From Deltaproteobacteria bacterium (GTDB lineage Bacteria > Myxococcota_A > Polyangia > Haliangiales > Haliangiaceae): a stretch of 47,326 bases of DNA. A program made the translations under genes and the position numbers. This document shows positions 27,401-34,483 of this stretch, piece by piece (within the stretch, counting starts at the first letter, position 1; each line of letters opens with the position of its first letter). Where the stretch lies: positions 1 through 47,326 of the forward strand of contig JAFAOG010000526.1 of NCBI GenBank assembly GCA_019237945.1. The letters run 5' to 3'. The notes under the pieces are model-generated. The model was not told the DNA's origin, ran no database searches, and worked only from the letters and a program-made list of their open reading frames with translations.

Positions 27401-29636
27401 CGCGGAACGCCGCCTCCGCTTCGATCACCGTCGCGAAGTCATCGCGCAGGGTGGCGACGACGCGCACGGGCGCACCGGGCCCATCGGCGGCGGCGGCGAG
27501 CGTCTCGGCGAACCGGCGGCGCTCGTTCTCGTCGGCGCACAGCGTGACGAGCTCCTCGAGCTGATCGACGACGATCACGAGCCCGCGCTGCGCACTCTCG
27601 CCGAGCTCGCGCAGCCGCGTCACGAGCGCGCTCTCGTCCTGCGAGTCGCTCGACACCGGCGGCAGCGACGCGAGCACGTGCATCGGGTGGCGACCCGGCC
27701 GCATCGTCAGGATGCGGTGCTGCTCGCCGAGCCGCGGCACCACGCCGGCGTGAATGAACGAGCTCTTGCCGACGCCGCTGGGCCCCAGCACCGCGAGCAG
27801 CGGCGCGCGCACGAGCCGGTTCGCCAGGTTCTCGACCTCGCGCTCGCGCCCGACGAAGTGATCGGCATCGCGCTCGCGGTACGCGGCGAGCCCCGGATAC
27901 GGCGAGGCGTCGTCGGGCTCGTGCTGCGTGTCGCTGTCCTCGGTCGACAGCGCCGCGAGCCGCTGCCCGGCCGCATCGTCATCGCGCTCGAAGCCCCACG
28001 GCGCCGCCATCAGCCGCGCTGCGCCGCGCCCGCTGCGCCACAGCAGGAACAGCTCCGGCTCGCTCGAGGGCAGCGGCGCGATCACCTGCGCGAGCGGCGA
28101 CAGCCGCACCACGACGTGACCGCTCGCATCGAGCAGCGCGACCTCGCCATCGCGCAGCGGCTCGCCCCACACGAGCACGCGCTCGCGATCGCGCCGCCGC
28201 GGTCCCTGCCAGCTCTCGGCCGCCGCGCCCGCACCACCGACGACAAGGTGATACGCGAGCAGCGGCTCGAGCGGCTTCAGGGCCTCCGCCGCCGCCTCGA
28301 CATCCGCCGCCAGCGCCGCCGCGGTGCGCGCGCGATCGCGACCATCGACGCGCTCGGCAAGCTTCTCGAGCCCATCCGCCCCCGCGAGCGCCGCCGCCAG
28401 CCCGGGCAACGGCTGGGTGCACGCGAGCACGCTGGCGCGCGCGAGCTCGATCCACGGCGCGCCATCATCGCGTCCCACGACCGCACGCGCCCGCTCGCGC
28501 ACCGTCGCATCGAGCGTCGTCAGGTTCGACAGTGCGATCACGGCGAGCCACCGACACGTGATCGCGACGAGCTCTCGCAGCGCCGCATCCGCCTCGACGG
28601 TCGTCGTCGCGCCGGTCAGTCGCGCGATCGCATCAGCGATCGGTTGCGGGCCGGCGCGCAGCCACGCGTCGCGCGTCGCCGGATCGAACACGGGCACGTT
28701 CTCGGGTGCCCCGGTCCCCGCGCCGCGCCGGATCGCATCACCGAACGCGAGCGCGGTCTGCCAGCGGTCTTCCGGGCGCTTCGCGAGCGCACGCACGATC
28801 GACTCCGCGAGCGTCTTCGGCACGAAGTCCGGCGGTTCCGGGACCGCCGCCGCGCGATGCATCTCGACGAGCTCCGCGCGCTGCTCCGCGTGAAACGGCA
28901 GCTGCCCGCACACGCAGCGATACGCGAGCACGCCGAGCGCGTAGATGTCGCTGCGCGCGTCGACCTCGGCCGCCGAGTCCCACTGCTCGGGCGACATGTA
29001 GTGCGGCGAGCCGAGCGTCGTGCCGTGCCCGGTGAGCCCACCTTCGTCGACACCAGGCGCGCTCAGCACGTCCTCGGCCTTCGCGATGCCGAAGTCGAGC
29101 AGCTTCGGCAGCAGCTGCCCGGCGCGCTCGATCACCATCACGTTCGCGCCCTTGATGTCGCGATGGACCATGCCCATCTCGTGCGCCGTGTGCACGACCT
29201 CGCACAGCCGCGCGAACAGCGGCCCGAAGATGCTCGCCGGCATCGCGCCACGCCGCGCGATCAGCTCGTCGAGCGTCATGCCGCGCACGTGCTCCATTGC
29301 GATCCACAGCACGCCATCCGGCTCCGCGCCGAACGCGTACACGTGCGCCGCATACGGATGGTCGAGCCGGCTCGCGAGCTTCGCCTCGCGCAAGAACCGC
29401 TCGACGCGATTGGGCGCCGTCGCGACGTCGTGACGCAGAACCTTGATCACCGCGCTGCGCCCGAGCTGCGCTTGCTCCGCGCGAAACACCTCGCCGCTGC
29501 CGCCCTTCCCCAGCCGCTCGAGCAGCATGAACTTGCCGAGCGACCGACCGATCAGCTCAGGCGCAGCTGTCGCCCGCTCGACCGGCGACGCCGGCAAGAT
29601 CTCCGTCGACGGGTCATCAGACCGCGGAGCCCCCAC
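24462..29636 (-). CDS. Giant Ser/Thr kinase - STAND NTPase - beta-propeller membrane protein
   Basis: The 1724-residue protein starts with a Hanks-type kinase domain (about 34-305: GKGGSG 43-48, Lys65, HRDIKGAN with D160, DFG 181-183, SPE). A helical region (320-570) follows. Next is a STAND-type NTPase resembling nSTAND1, introduced by SPYPGLAAYRERDADHFVGR, with Walker A GPSGVGKSS (618-626) and Walker B LVIVVDQLEE (686-695). One TM helix (about 1013-1034) leads to a roughly 650-residue region of WD40/PQQ-like beta-propeller repeats with poor WD signatures. The propeller would lie outside the cytoplasm, with the NTPase and kinase inside. All kinase motifs are intact. The downstream FHA regulator is a plausible phospho-target reader. 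Residues about 897-919 derive from an inserted GC palindrome. GTG start; a -10-like TAGCAT lies 9 nt upstream. Confidence 0.93.
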   Translation of the reverse strand: MGAPRSDDPSTEILPASPVERATAAPELIGRSLGKFMLLERLGKGGSGEVFRAEQAQLGRSAVIKVLRHDVATAPNRVERFLREAKLASRLDHPYAAHVYAFGAEPDGVLWIAMEHVRGMTLDELIARRGAMPASIFGPLFARLCEVVHTAHEMGMVHRDIKGANVMVIERAGQLLPKLLDFGIAKAEDVLSAPGVDEGGLTGHGTTLGSPHYMSPEQWDSAAEVDARSDIYALGVLAYRCVCGQLPFHAEQRAELVEMHRAAAVPEPPDFVPKTLAESIVRALAKRPEDRWQTALAFGDAIRRGAGTGAPENVPVFDPATRDAWLRAGPQPIADAIARLTGATTTVEADAALRELVAITCRWLAVIALSNLTTLDATVRERARAVVGRDDGAPWIELARASVLACTQPLPGLAAALAGADGLEKLAERVDGRDRARTAAALAADVEAAAEALKPLEPLLAYHLVVGGAGAAAESWQGPRRRDRERVLVWGEPLRDGEVALLDASGHVVVRLSPLAQVIAPLPSSEPELFLLWRSGRGAARLMAAPWGFERDDDAAGQRLAALSTEDSDTQHEPDDASPYPGLAAYRERDADHFVGREREVENLANRLVRAPLLAVLGPSGVGKSSFIHAGVVPRLGEQHRILTMRPGRHPMHVLASLPPVSSDSQDESALVTRLRELGESAQRGLVIVVDQLEELVTLCADENERRRFAETLAAAADGPGAPVRVVATLRDDFATVIEAEAAFRGRFEVFVLATPPPEALRRIVVEPARRAAVTVEPQVVDDMVAEVAGRPASLPLLSFTASQLWQTRDKQARKITHDAYLALGGVAGALATYADQLYASLARRDQDTVRDLFARLVAADGTRIPSARAELEQLPGARGVLAHLIDARLLVVRDDEGPRGGGGPTGFAGGEGGLPPGEAVVEIVHECLAERWPRLARWRSEDAADRALMGDVHAAARRWHEAGRRPDLLWRGEALAELRRLAARSTALTEQERAFADAAVAAQQRARRIRRGIVAAVMVALTGIAGVMAYLSLAATESKHQAEASATQAKQAATLAEDRLTQSLIGYGHGELTNNRPLAALAYFRAALERGADTRGLRQMISIANRGRGAERHVSIGHGTEMLVAGNGWFATGDQQGHIRTYDGKGALLADLDTQQPFVSELHPTPDGGLITPVSKAILVIDAHHKIAHTIQTKEQPWLAALGPNADEVVALDRSGFHILGFDGSDHKTLRGPTEQSAGEPVVAPDGRSALYMEGNTVTRLDLQTGATRVLATDARNEIAASADWQFAGFIDKSDKVHVLRSDGTERFTFKPEIRPQLIALGADGEVGVANERELALYDVAGKSILTFSIAQEQYQFVMQGDEVWSSGNDGIVHHYKHGLLVGERPAHVTPTRYLVRTGDAIASLGEDSSFVIAAAADDQLLFDPDICAHPSFGPTGALDAYMCPGEPVKLYDGRSFLGTLPENDELYSADRDRVSGRTIVNDADGMTVLADGKPLAHLPHGDRHLGNPSFLDADHVYICEEKTALWQWTISTNQLTKLMDLPDVYAVAPIAGGALVGTGAGKVLRLQNGKVVHEVDVHDRVEYMAISPDQHWALAQMTNGAVAILDTTTGDVTRNLESAEQSGGVPVFDATGSLILRLARGQLTIWDRATGEDLVYNFKVLDGMMGGRFLPDGRIEAASRSPALLDIPLDTRPAASLIREIACRVPLIASGGRLEASTPKCD
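26883..26945. repeat. In-frame GC-rich palindromic insert in the giant kinase gene
   Basis: This stretch is unlike the flanking code: runs of C and G (AGGGGGGAGCCCCCCCT) and a perfect hairpin ACCGGC-AAA-GCCGGT. On the coding strand it reads GPRGGGGPTGFAGGEGG between two normal alpha-helical parts of the STAND region. It looks like a palindromic repeat element that inserted without breaking the frame. Its spread in the genome cannot be judged from one window. Confidence 0.6.
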
Positions 29637-29645
29637 GCGGTAACC

Positions 29646-29651
29646 ATGCTA
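29646..29651 (-). promoter_or_regulatory. -10-like hexamer TAGCAT for giant kinase gene
   Basis: Minus-strand TAGCAT ends 9 nt before the GTG at 29636, inside the 110-bp divergent gap shared with the lipoprotein gene at 29747. Confidence 0.4.
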
Positions 29652-29732
29652 ACCCACGCCGCCGCGTTGCACATCACGTGCAAACCGCCTCCGCCCCAGC
29701 GTTTTCCCGATCCAGCGCCGCGCAAGCTTTGG

Positions 29733-29738
29733 TAGCGT
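29733..29738 (+). promoter_or_regulatory. Extended -10 (TGgTAGCGT) for lipoprotein 29747
   Basis: TAGCGT preceded by TGG ends 8 nt before the ATG; identical to the box before the gene at 17747. Confidence 0.5.
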
Positions 29739-29746
29739 CACGCGCG

Positions 29747-30646
29747 ATGAGCACCAAGTATGTCGCCCTTGCCCTGCTCGCGATCGCGGCCTGCGGTCCC
29801 TCCGACAAAACCCGCCCCGGCGGCGGCAACGGCCCCGACGCCAACGGTGGCGGCGGAGGCGGCGGAGGCGGCGGTGGCAGCGGCAGCGACGGCTGCTCGG
29901 ACGCCGCCAAGCTCGTCTACACGGTCGACCAGAACAACAAGTTCTCGCAGTTCGATCCGTCGACAAAAACGTTCCACGACCTCGGCACGCTGAGCTGCCC
30001 GGCGGGCTTCGGCGCGACCCCGTTCTCGATGGGCGTCGATCGCAACACGATCGCGTGGGTGCTCTACAGCGACGGCTCGCTCTATCGCGTCGACATCCAG
30101 AGCAACCTCGCCTGCACGAAAACCAACTGGCACTCGACGTCCAACCTCACCCAGTTCGGCATGGGCTTCTCGACGAATACCTCGGGCGGCACCGACGACA
30201 CCCTCTTCGTCGCCGGCGGCAGCTCGGTCGGCACGGGCACCACCTCCACCCTCGCGAAGCTCGACACGACGGCCTTCACCGCGATGAACGTCGGCTCGGT
30301 CAACGGCTGGCCGGAGCTCACCGGCACGGGCGCGGCCGAGCTCTGGGGCTGGTTCCCCTCCGACATGAACGGCCAGACGACGCCGAGCGTGCAGAAGCTC
30401 GACAAGACGAACGGCCACGCCGTCACCACGTACATGCTCCCGACGCTCAAGGGCATGCCGACCGCCTGGGCATTCGCCTTCTGGGGCGGCGACTTCTGGA
30501 TCTTCCTGCAAAAGGATCTCGAGACGTCGACGACCGTCTATCAGATCGACGGCTCGAACGGCTCGATCAAGGGCATGACGGCCGCCAGCGGCTACACGAT
30601 CGTTGGCGCCGGCGTCTCGACCTGCGCCCCGATCGTGATCCAGTAG
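29747..30646 (+). CDS. Lipoprotein with Gly-rich linker and propeller-like domain
   Basis: The 299-residue protein begins MSTKYVALALLAIAAC (lipidated Cys16), then a Pro/Gly/Asn linker with a run of Gly (GGGGGGGGGGG). The rest (about 65-299) contains repeated blade-like strands, for example KLVYTVDQNNKFSQFDPSTK, SLYRVDIQSNLACTK and TVYQIDGSNGSIKGM. These suggest a small beta-propeller on the outer membrane. It is typical of Myxococcota surface lipoproteins. No function can be assigned. The longer open frame upstream was rejected because the lipobox fixes the start. It is divergent from the kinase gene. Confidence 0.82.
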   Translation: MSTKYVALALLAIAACGPSDKTRPGGGNGPDANGGGGGGGGGGGSGSDGCSDAAKLVYTVDQNNKFSQFDPSTKTFHDLGTLSCPAGFGATPFSMGVDRNTIAWVLYSDGSLYRVDIQSNLACTKTNWHSTSNLTQFGMGFSTNTSGGTDDTLFVAGGSSVGTGTTSTLAKLDTTAFTAMNVGSVNGWPELTGTGAAELWGWFPSDMNGQTTPSVQKLDKTNGHAVTTYMLPTLKGMPTAWAFAFWGGDFWIFLQKDLETSTTVYQIDGSNGSIKGMTAASGYTIVGAGVSTCAPIVIQ

Positions 30647-30690
30647 CGCGCATCCGCGGCGCGACGCGCGCCCGCACTCTTCGACCCGCT

Positions 30691-30990
30691 CGCGCGCGTT
30701 CTCCCGCCCCACGCGCGCAGGCGCTCTTCTCTGGCGTCTCGCGCGCGTTTTCCCGCCCGCGCGCAGGCGCTCTTCTCTGGCGTCTCGCGCGCGTTCTCCC
30801 GCCCGCGCGCAGGCGCTCTTCTCTGGCGTCTCGCGCGCGTTCTCCCGCCCGCGGTCATCGGCCTGTTCGTGCGGGCTCTTCTCCTCTCTCGCGCGCGTTC
30901 TCCCGCCGCGGTCTTCGGCCGGTTCGTGCGCGGCTCTTCTCCGCGCGCGCGTTCTCCCGCTCCCCGCGCGCAGGCGCTCTTCTCTCTCTT
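30691..30990 (+). repeat. Tandem repeats of about 46 bp
   Basis: The anchor CGCGCGCGTT recurs at 30691, 30740, 30786, 30832, 30890 and 30944. The units 30740-30785 and 30786-30831 differ by one base; outer units are more diverged (spacing 49, 46, 46, 58, 54). There is no spacer-repeat structure as in CRISPR. Confidence 0.85.
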
Positions 30991-31013
30991 GTTTGTAAAA
31001 CTCCGAAGGGGAG

Positions 31014-31136
31014 CGCTCGCTCGAGGGTCAGGCGCTGTGGACCCTGTTGAGGGCGCGTACGAGTAGCGGTGCGCCAGCGCGCGCCCTCCACAAGTCCACC
31101 AGCGCCACCACGCGCTCTGCCGACCGCTCGCTCGAG
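31014..31136. repeat. REP-like hairpin pair upstream of RAYT gene
   Basis: CGCTCGCTCGAG occurs at 31014-31025 and 31125-31136 as a direct repeat. Between them are two stems: AGGGTC/GACCCT (31024-31029 with 31040-31045) and GAGGGCGCG/CGCGCCCTC (31049-31057 with 31080-31088, extendable with one mismatch). Such paired palindromes next to a RAYT gene are expected for REP elements, but identity as a REP family needs genome-wide copies. Confidence 0.45.
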
Positions 31137-31233
31137 CGCCCGGGTTAGTGGCCAAGCGGGTTGCACACCGCGTATGCGGCGCCGTCTCCACCGCGAGCAT
31201 GCACGCCGCGCGCACGGGTGCGTTCTGCAACGC

Positions 31234-31260
31234 TTGACACATCCCGATCTACATTATAGC
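31234..31260 (+). promoter_or_regulatory. Promoter of RAYT gene (TTGACA / TATAGC)
   Basis: A perfect -35 TTGACA (31234-31239) and a -10-like TATAGC (31255-31260) with a 15-bp spacer. Initiation near 31267 leaves a leader of about 4 nt before the ATG at 31271. No Shine-Dalgarno is present. It is the only consensus -35 noticed in the window. Confidence 0.6.
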
Positions 31261-31270
31261 CTTTTTCAAG

Positions 31271-31999
31271 ATGACGATAAGGTGGCGCATTGAGGAGCAG
31301 CAGCTCGCGCTCGACCTGTGGCCCCGCACCTGGGGCGGCCGGCGCGAGGGCGCGGGTCGCAAGCCTGGCCATACGAGCGATGCACCGCATCGGGCGCGCC
31401 CCGTCGTCCGCAAGTACGACGTCCAGCACGTCGTGCTGCGCACGTGCAAAGGCCTGCCGCGGCTGCGGCGCGGCAAGACGTATCAGGCGATCGCACGCGC
31501 GCTGCGCAAGACGCTCGGCGAGAGCACCTTTCGCGTCTGCCACACCTCGATCCAGCGCAACCACCTGCACTTCCTGATCGAGGCGAACGACAAGGGCGCG
31601 CTCAGCCACGGGATGCGTTCGCTCGCGATCATGGCCGCGCGCGCGATCAACCGCGTGCTCGGCCGGACCGGCCGGGTGTTCGCGTATCGCTATCACGCGA
31701 CGGCGATCTCGAGCCCGCGCCAGATGCGCAACGCGCTGTCGTACGTGCTCAACAACTGGCGCCGCCACGACGAGGACGAGAGCTGTGAAGCCGCGCACCG
31801 CGCTGCGCTCGACCCGTACTCCACGGCCCTCGCCTTCCGCGGCTGGCGCCAGGGCGTGTTCGCGATCCCGCCCGACTGCGAACGGTTGGCCGGCTACGAA
31901 CCGCTGCCCGCCGCAGAGCCGGAGACGTGGCTGCTGCGCGTCGGGTGGGAGCCGCACGGACCGATCAGTGCGTTCGAGGTTCCGGGCCGCTTGTCGTAG
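31271..31999 (+). CDS. REP-associated tyrosine transposase (RAYT, Y1/HUH family)
   Basis: The 242-residue protein belongs to the IS200/IS605-related TnpA_REP group. Evidence: the HUH motif in QRNHLHFLIEAN (H98, H100), a candidate catalytic tyrosine in ALSYVLNNWRRH (Y158), and the N-terminal basic motif GRREGAGRKPG (23-33), often seen in RAYTs. RAYTs act on single-stranded palindromic REP sequences and are normally single-copy, domesticated genes. Here REP-like hairpins and tandem repeats lie upstream and a decayed 3'-end duplication downstream. All catalytic residues appear intact, so it may be active. Transcribed from its own near-consensus promoter with almost no leader. Confidence 0.9.
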   Translation: MTIRWRIEEQQLALDLWPRTWGGRREGAGRKPGHTSDAPHRARPVVRKYDVQHVVLRTCKGLPRLRRGKTYQAIARALRKTLGESTFRVCHTSIQRNHLHFLIEANDKGALSHGMRSLAIMAARAINRVLGRTGRVFAYRYHATAISSPRQMRNALSYVLNNWRRHDEDESCEAAHRAALDPYSTALAFRGWRQGVFAIPPDCERLAGYEPLPAAEPETWLLRVGWEPHGPISAFEVPGRLS

Positions 32000-32056
32000 G
32001 CGCGCAGCTTCACGGCCGTTCACGCACGCCCCGCGGCGAGGTTCCGGGCCGCTTGT
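31975..32056 (+). repeat. 20-bp direct repeat of the RAYT gene 3' end
   Basis: CGAGGTTCCGGGCCGCTTGT occurs at 31975-31994 (last codons of the RAYT gene) and again at 32037-32056, followed in both by a similar GTAGC...TAGCTTC stretch. A shorter third copy (CGAGGTTCCA) lies near 32079. This is a decayed tandem duplication after the transposase. Confidence 0.8.
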
Positions 32057-32116
32057 AGCTAGCCGCGTAGCTTCGCGCCGAGGTTCCACGCGCGGGCGTT
32101 CGCGTGTCATCGCTGC

Positions 32117-32524
32117 ATGCGACGTGCGTTCGCCGTCCTCGCCATGGCCGGTTGCCTCAGCGCACAGCCCGGGCCCGGCCGCAGCTTCTCGACGCTGCGC
32201 GCGGTGGCGGGCGTCGTCGCGAGCGCCGTCGTCGCATTCGGTGCCGGCCAGGCGATCGACGGCGCGTGGCCGGCCGCGTGGGAGGGCGCCGTGCTCGACA
32301 GCGTGTTCATCGGCTCGACCGTGTACGGGCTCCGTGGGTTCGGCTGTATCGCCCAGCCGGCGCACGTGACGTGCGAGCCGCCCGCGCTCGTCGCGTTCTG
32401 GATCGGCGTGCTCGGATTCATCGGCTCGCGCGCGTGGCAGGTGTACGAGAGCGCGGCCGCGCCCGGGCGGCGGCATCACGCGATCGTGCGCGCGCTGCAG
32501 CGAGGGGACGCGAGCGGGCCGTGA
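32117..32524 (+). CDS. Small membrane-associated lipoprotein, unknown
   Basis: The 135-residue protein begins MRRAFAVLAMAGC, a lipoprotein-type signal (Cys13). Two further hydrophobic stretches follow (LRAVAGVVASAVVAFGAG and LVAFWIGVLGFIGSRAW), which is unusual for a simple lipoprotein and suggests a membrane-embedded mature part. Two Cys in FGCIAQPAHVTC could pair. No family is recognised. The gene is 117 bp after the RAYT gene and 21 bp before the methyltransferase gene, on the same strand. Confidence 0.65.
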   Translation: MRRAFAVLAMAGCLSAQPGPGRSFSTLRAVAGVVASAVVAFGAGQAIDGAWPAAWEGAVLDSVFIGSTVYGLRGFGCIAQPAHVTCEPPALVAFWIGVLGFIGSRAWQVYESAAAPGRRHHAIVRALQRGDASGP

Positions 32525-32530
32525 CGCTGG

Positions 32531-32536
32531 TACGCT
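32531..32536 (+). promoter_or_regulatory. Extended -10 (TGgTACGCT) for methyltransferase gene
   Basis: TACGCT with TGG before it ends 9 nt before the GTG at 32546. Confidence 0.4.
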
Positions 32537-32545
32537 GCGCGCGTT

Positions 32546-33685
32546 GTGATCACCGTCTCGCTCAGCGCAGCCGCCGCGACGTTCGTCGCCGGAGGCGGCC
32601 GGGACATCGATACCGCGCGCGTGCCCGGGTTGCCGGCGCTCGAGGCGGGGGCGCACGTGCAGCTGGTCGGTGCGGCCGGTGAGGAGGTTGGCATCGCGGT
32701 CGCGGATCCCGACAACGCGAAGCTGCGCGTGCTCGCAGTACCCGCCGACGGATTCACGAAGCTCGACGCCGCGCTGCTCGGGTTGCGTGTCGAGCGCGCG
32801 CTCGCGTGGCGCAAGCGGCTCGGCTTGCCCGGCGCCGAGAATGCGTATCGGCTCGTGCATGGCGCGGGCGATGGTCTGCCCGGGTTCGCGTGCGATGTGA
32901 TGGGACGCGCGGCGGTCGTGTATGCGTACGGCGAGGGACTGCGCGCGCTCGGGAAGCAGCTCGCGGAGGCGGTCGTCGGGTTCGCGCAGCTCGAGGGTGC
33001 GGTGATCAAGCGGCGGAGCAAGGGTGGGAGCGACGACGTGCCGCAGGATGTGATCGGGCGCGTCGACGAGAAGGCGATCGTGCGCGAGCACGGCGTGGCG
33101 TACGAGGTCCATCCGCTCGCCGGGCTCAACGTCGGGCTGTTCACCGACATGCGCGAGCAGCGGCTCGGGCTGCCGCGGTTTGCGCCCGGGCAGCGCGTGC
33201 TGAATCTGTTCTCGTACACGGGGGCGCTCGGGCTCGCATGTGCGCGCGCGGGCGCGGCGAGCGTGACGAACGTCGATACCTCGCAGGGCGTGCTCGCGTG
33301 GGCGAAGGGCAACTTCGATCGCAACCAGCAGGCGGGGCGGTACGAGGCCGGCGATGCGCGCCGGTATCTGCAGCGGGCGGCGCGCGACAAGGAACGGTAC
33401 GACCTGGTGATCGTCGATCCGCCGAGCGCGGGCGTCGGGTGGGCGACCGGGCGCGATTATCCCGAGCTGATCGCGGCGGCGTCTGCGGTGATTCCGGAGG
33501 GTGGGTTGCTGTGGCTCGCGAGCAATACCGTCGAGCTCGGGCCGCTCGCGAAGCTGGCCGGCAAGGGGTTGCGCGGGCGCGCGAGCGTGATCGTCGAGCA
33601 GGCGGGCTTGCCGCCCGAATATCCGACGGTCGTCGCGCAGCCGCAGGATCGCTACCTCCAGGTGTTGGTGCTACGACTCCTCTAG
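32546..33685 (+). CDS. RlmI/RlmK-type 23S rRNA methyltransferase
   Basis: A class I SAM-dependent methyltransferase of the COG1092/RlmI group, 379 residues. The N-terminal PUA-like domain (1-75) is followed by the EEHEE-type region (RLVHGAGDGLPGFACDVMG) and the Rossmann domain with RVLNLFSYTGALGLACARAG as SAM motif I and the catalytic-type DPPS loop (DLVIVDPPSAG). In E. coli RlmI makes m5C1962 in 23S rRNA; the exact target here is inferred only. The catalytic Cys of 5-methylcytosine enzymes is not obvious near DPPSAG, so the base modified is uncertain. GTG start. The next gene begins 1 nt after the stop, indicating co-transcription with the YedK protein. Confidence 0.88.
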   Translation: MITVSLSAAAATFVAGGGRDIDTARVPGLPALEAGAHVQLVGAAGEEVGIAVADPDNAKLRVLAVPADGFTKLDAALLGLRVERALAWRKRLGLPGAENAYRLVHGAGDGLPGFACDVMGRAAVVYAYGEGLRALGKQLAEAVVGFAQLEGAVIKRRSKGGSDDVPQDVIGRVDEKAIVREHGVAYEVHPLAGLNVGLFTDMREQRLGLPRFAPGQRVLNLFSYTGALGLACARAGAASVTNVDTSQGVLAWAKGNFDRNQQAGRYEAGDARRYLQRAARDKERYDLVIVDPPSAGVGWATGRDYPELIAAASAVIPEGGLLWLASNTVELGPLAKLAGKGLRGRASVIVEQAGLPPEYPTVVAQPQDRYLQVLVLRLL

Positions 33686-33686
33686 G

Positions 33687-34388
33687 ATGTGCGGCCGGTA
33701 CACGCTGACGTCGCAGGAAGGGCTCGTCGAGGACTTCGAGGCGGCGCTCGATAGCGAGGCGCCGAAGAACCCGTGGTTCAAGCCGCGATTCAACGTCGCG
33801 CCGACGCAGGACGCGCCGATCGTGCGACTGCGCGAGGGCATGCGTGTGATCGAGATGATGCGATGGGGGCTCGTGCCGTTCTGGGGCGGCAAGTCCGGCG
33901 CGAAGCCGCCGCTGATGATCAACGCGCGCGTCGAGGGGATCGCGAGCAAGGCCGTGTTTCGCGATGCGCTCGAGCGCCGGCGCTGTCTCGTGCCCGCCGA
34001 TGGATTCTTCGAGTGGAAGCGCGAGGGCAAGGCGAAGCAGCCGATGTGGTTCCATCCGGCGGCGCGCGGACGGTTCGCGTTCGCGGGGCTGTGGGCGAAG
34101 GCGAAGGTCGAGGCCGGCGAGCTGCACAGCTATGCGATCGTGACGGGGCCGCCGAACGAGCTCGTGCGCCCGGTGCACGATCGAATGCCGGTGATCCTCG
34201 ACCGCAGCGCGTGGGGCGCGTGGTTCGACCCCGCAACGACCACGGAGCAAGCGCGCGCGCTCCTGATCACGCCGCCGAAGGATGGCTGGCGCGTCGAGCC
34301 GGTGTCGCCGTGGGTGAACGCCGCCGACCACGATGACCCGACGTGCATCGCACCGACCGGTGCGCCCGCCCAGGGCTCGCTGTTCTGA
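33687..34388 (+). CDS. YedK/HMCES-type abasic-site crosslinking protein (SRAP)
   Basis: SRAP proteins form a covalent thiazolidine with abasic sites in single-stranded DNA and protect forks. The 233 residues start with MCGRYTL, where Cys2 (exposed after Met removal) is the nucleophile. Other conserved parts are present: RFNVAPTQ, RWGLVPFWG, INARVEG (Asn), CLVPADGFFEW (Glu) and PVHDRMPVIL (His). The full set of active-site residues is intact and the size is standard. The start codon is 1 nt after the methyltransferase stop, so the pair is likely translationally coupled. The ATG must be the start because Cys2 is catalytic. Confidence 0.96.
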   Translation: MCGRYTLTSQEGLVEDFEAALDSEAPKNPWFKPRFNVAPTQDAPIVRLREGMRVIEMMRWGLVPFWGGKSGAKPPLMINARVEGIASKAVFRDALERRRCLVPADGFFEWKREGKAKQPMWFHPAARGRFAFAGLWAKAKVEAGELHSYAIVTGPPNELVRPVHDRMPVILDRSAWGAWFDPATTTEQARALLITPPKDGWRVEPVSPWVNAADHDDPTCIAPTGAPAQGSLF

Positions 34389-34471
34389 TACTGCGCGCAT
34401 GTAGGCCGTGACCGCGCGTTCACGCGAGCGCGTCGCATCCACGCGATTTCGCGAGGGCATGCGCCTTGCTG

Positions 34472-34477
34472 TAGCGT
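34472..34477 (+). promoter_or_regulatory. -10-like hexamer TAGCGT for lipoprotein 34484
   Basis: TAGCGT ends exactly 6 nt before the ATG; a GAGG 1 nt from the ATG is too close to act as Shine-Dalgarno. Confidence 0.5.
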
Positions 34478-34483
34478 CGAGGC

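Larger units (their letters stand above)
30647..31270. other. 624-bp gap without a supported gene; repeat-rich
   Basis: I see no convincing gene here. A minus-strand frame (30592-31242) is open but is Arg/Ala/Glu-rich and made by the repeats. Contents: near-tandem 46-58-bp repeats (30691-30990), an AT-richer short stretch (TTTGTAAAACTCC), two REP-like hairpins with a 12-bp direct repeat (31014-31136), and the promoter of the RAYT gene (31234-31260). Confidence 0.7.

Noticed and set aside
24768..29735. A 1655-codon open frame on the + strand opposite the giant kinase gene
   Set aside because: Arg/Glu/Ala-rich shadow typical of the antisense of high-GC coding DNA; the minus strand has full kinase and STAND motifs.
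30691..30990. CRISPR array
   Set aside because: The repeats are directly tandem without unique spacers of constant length, and no cas gene is near.
30592..31242. Minus-strand frame of 216 codons in the repeat-rich gap
   Set aside because: Its Arg/Ala/Glu periodicity comes from the 46-bp repeats, and it has no promoter or ribosome-binding site.
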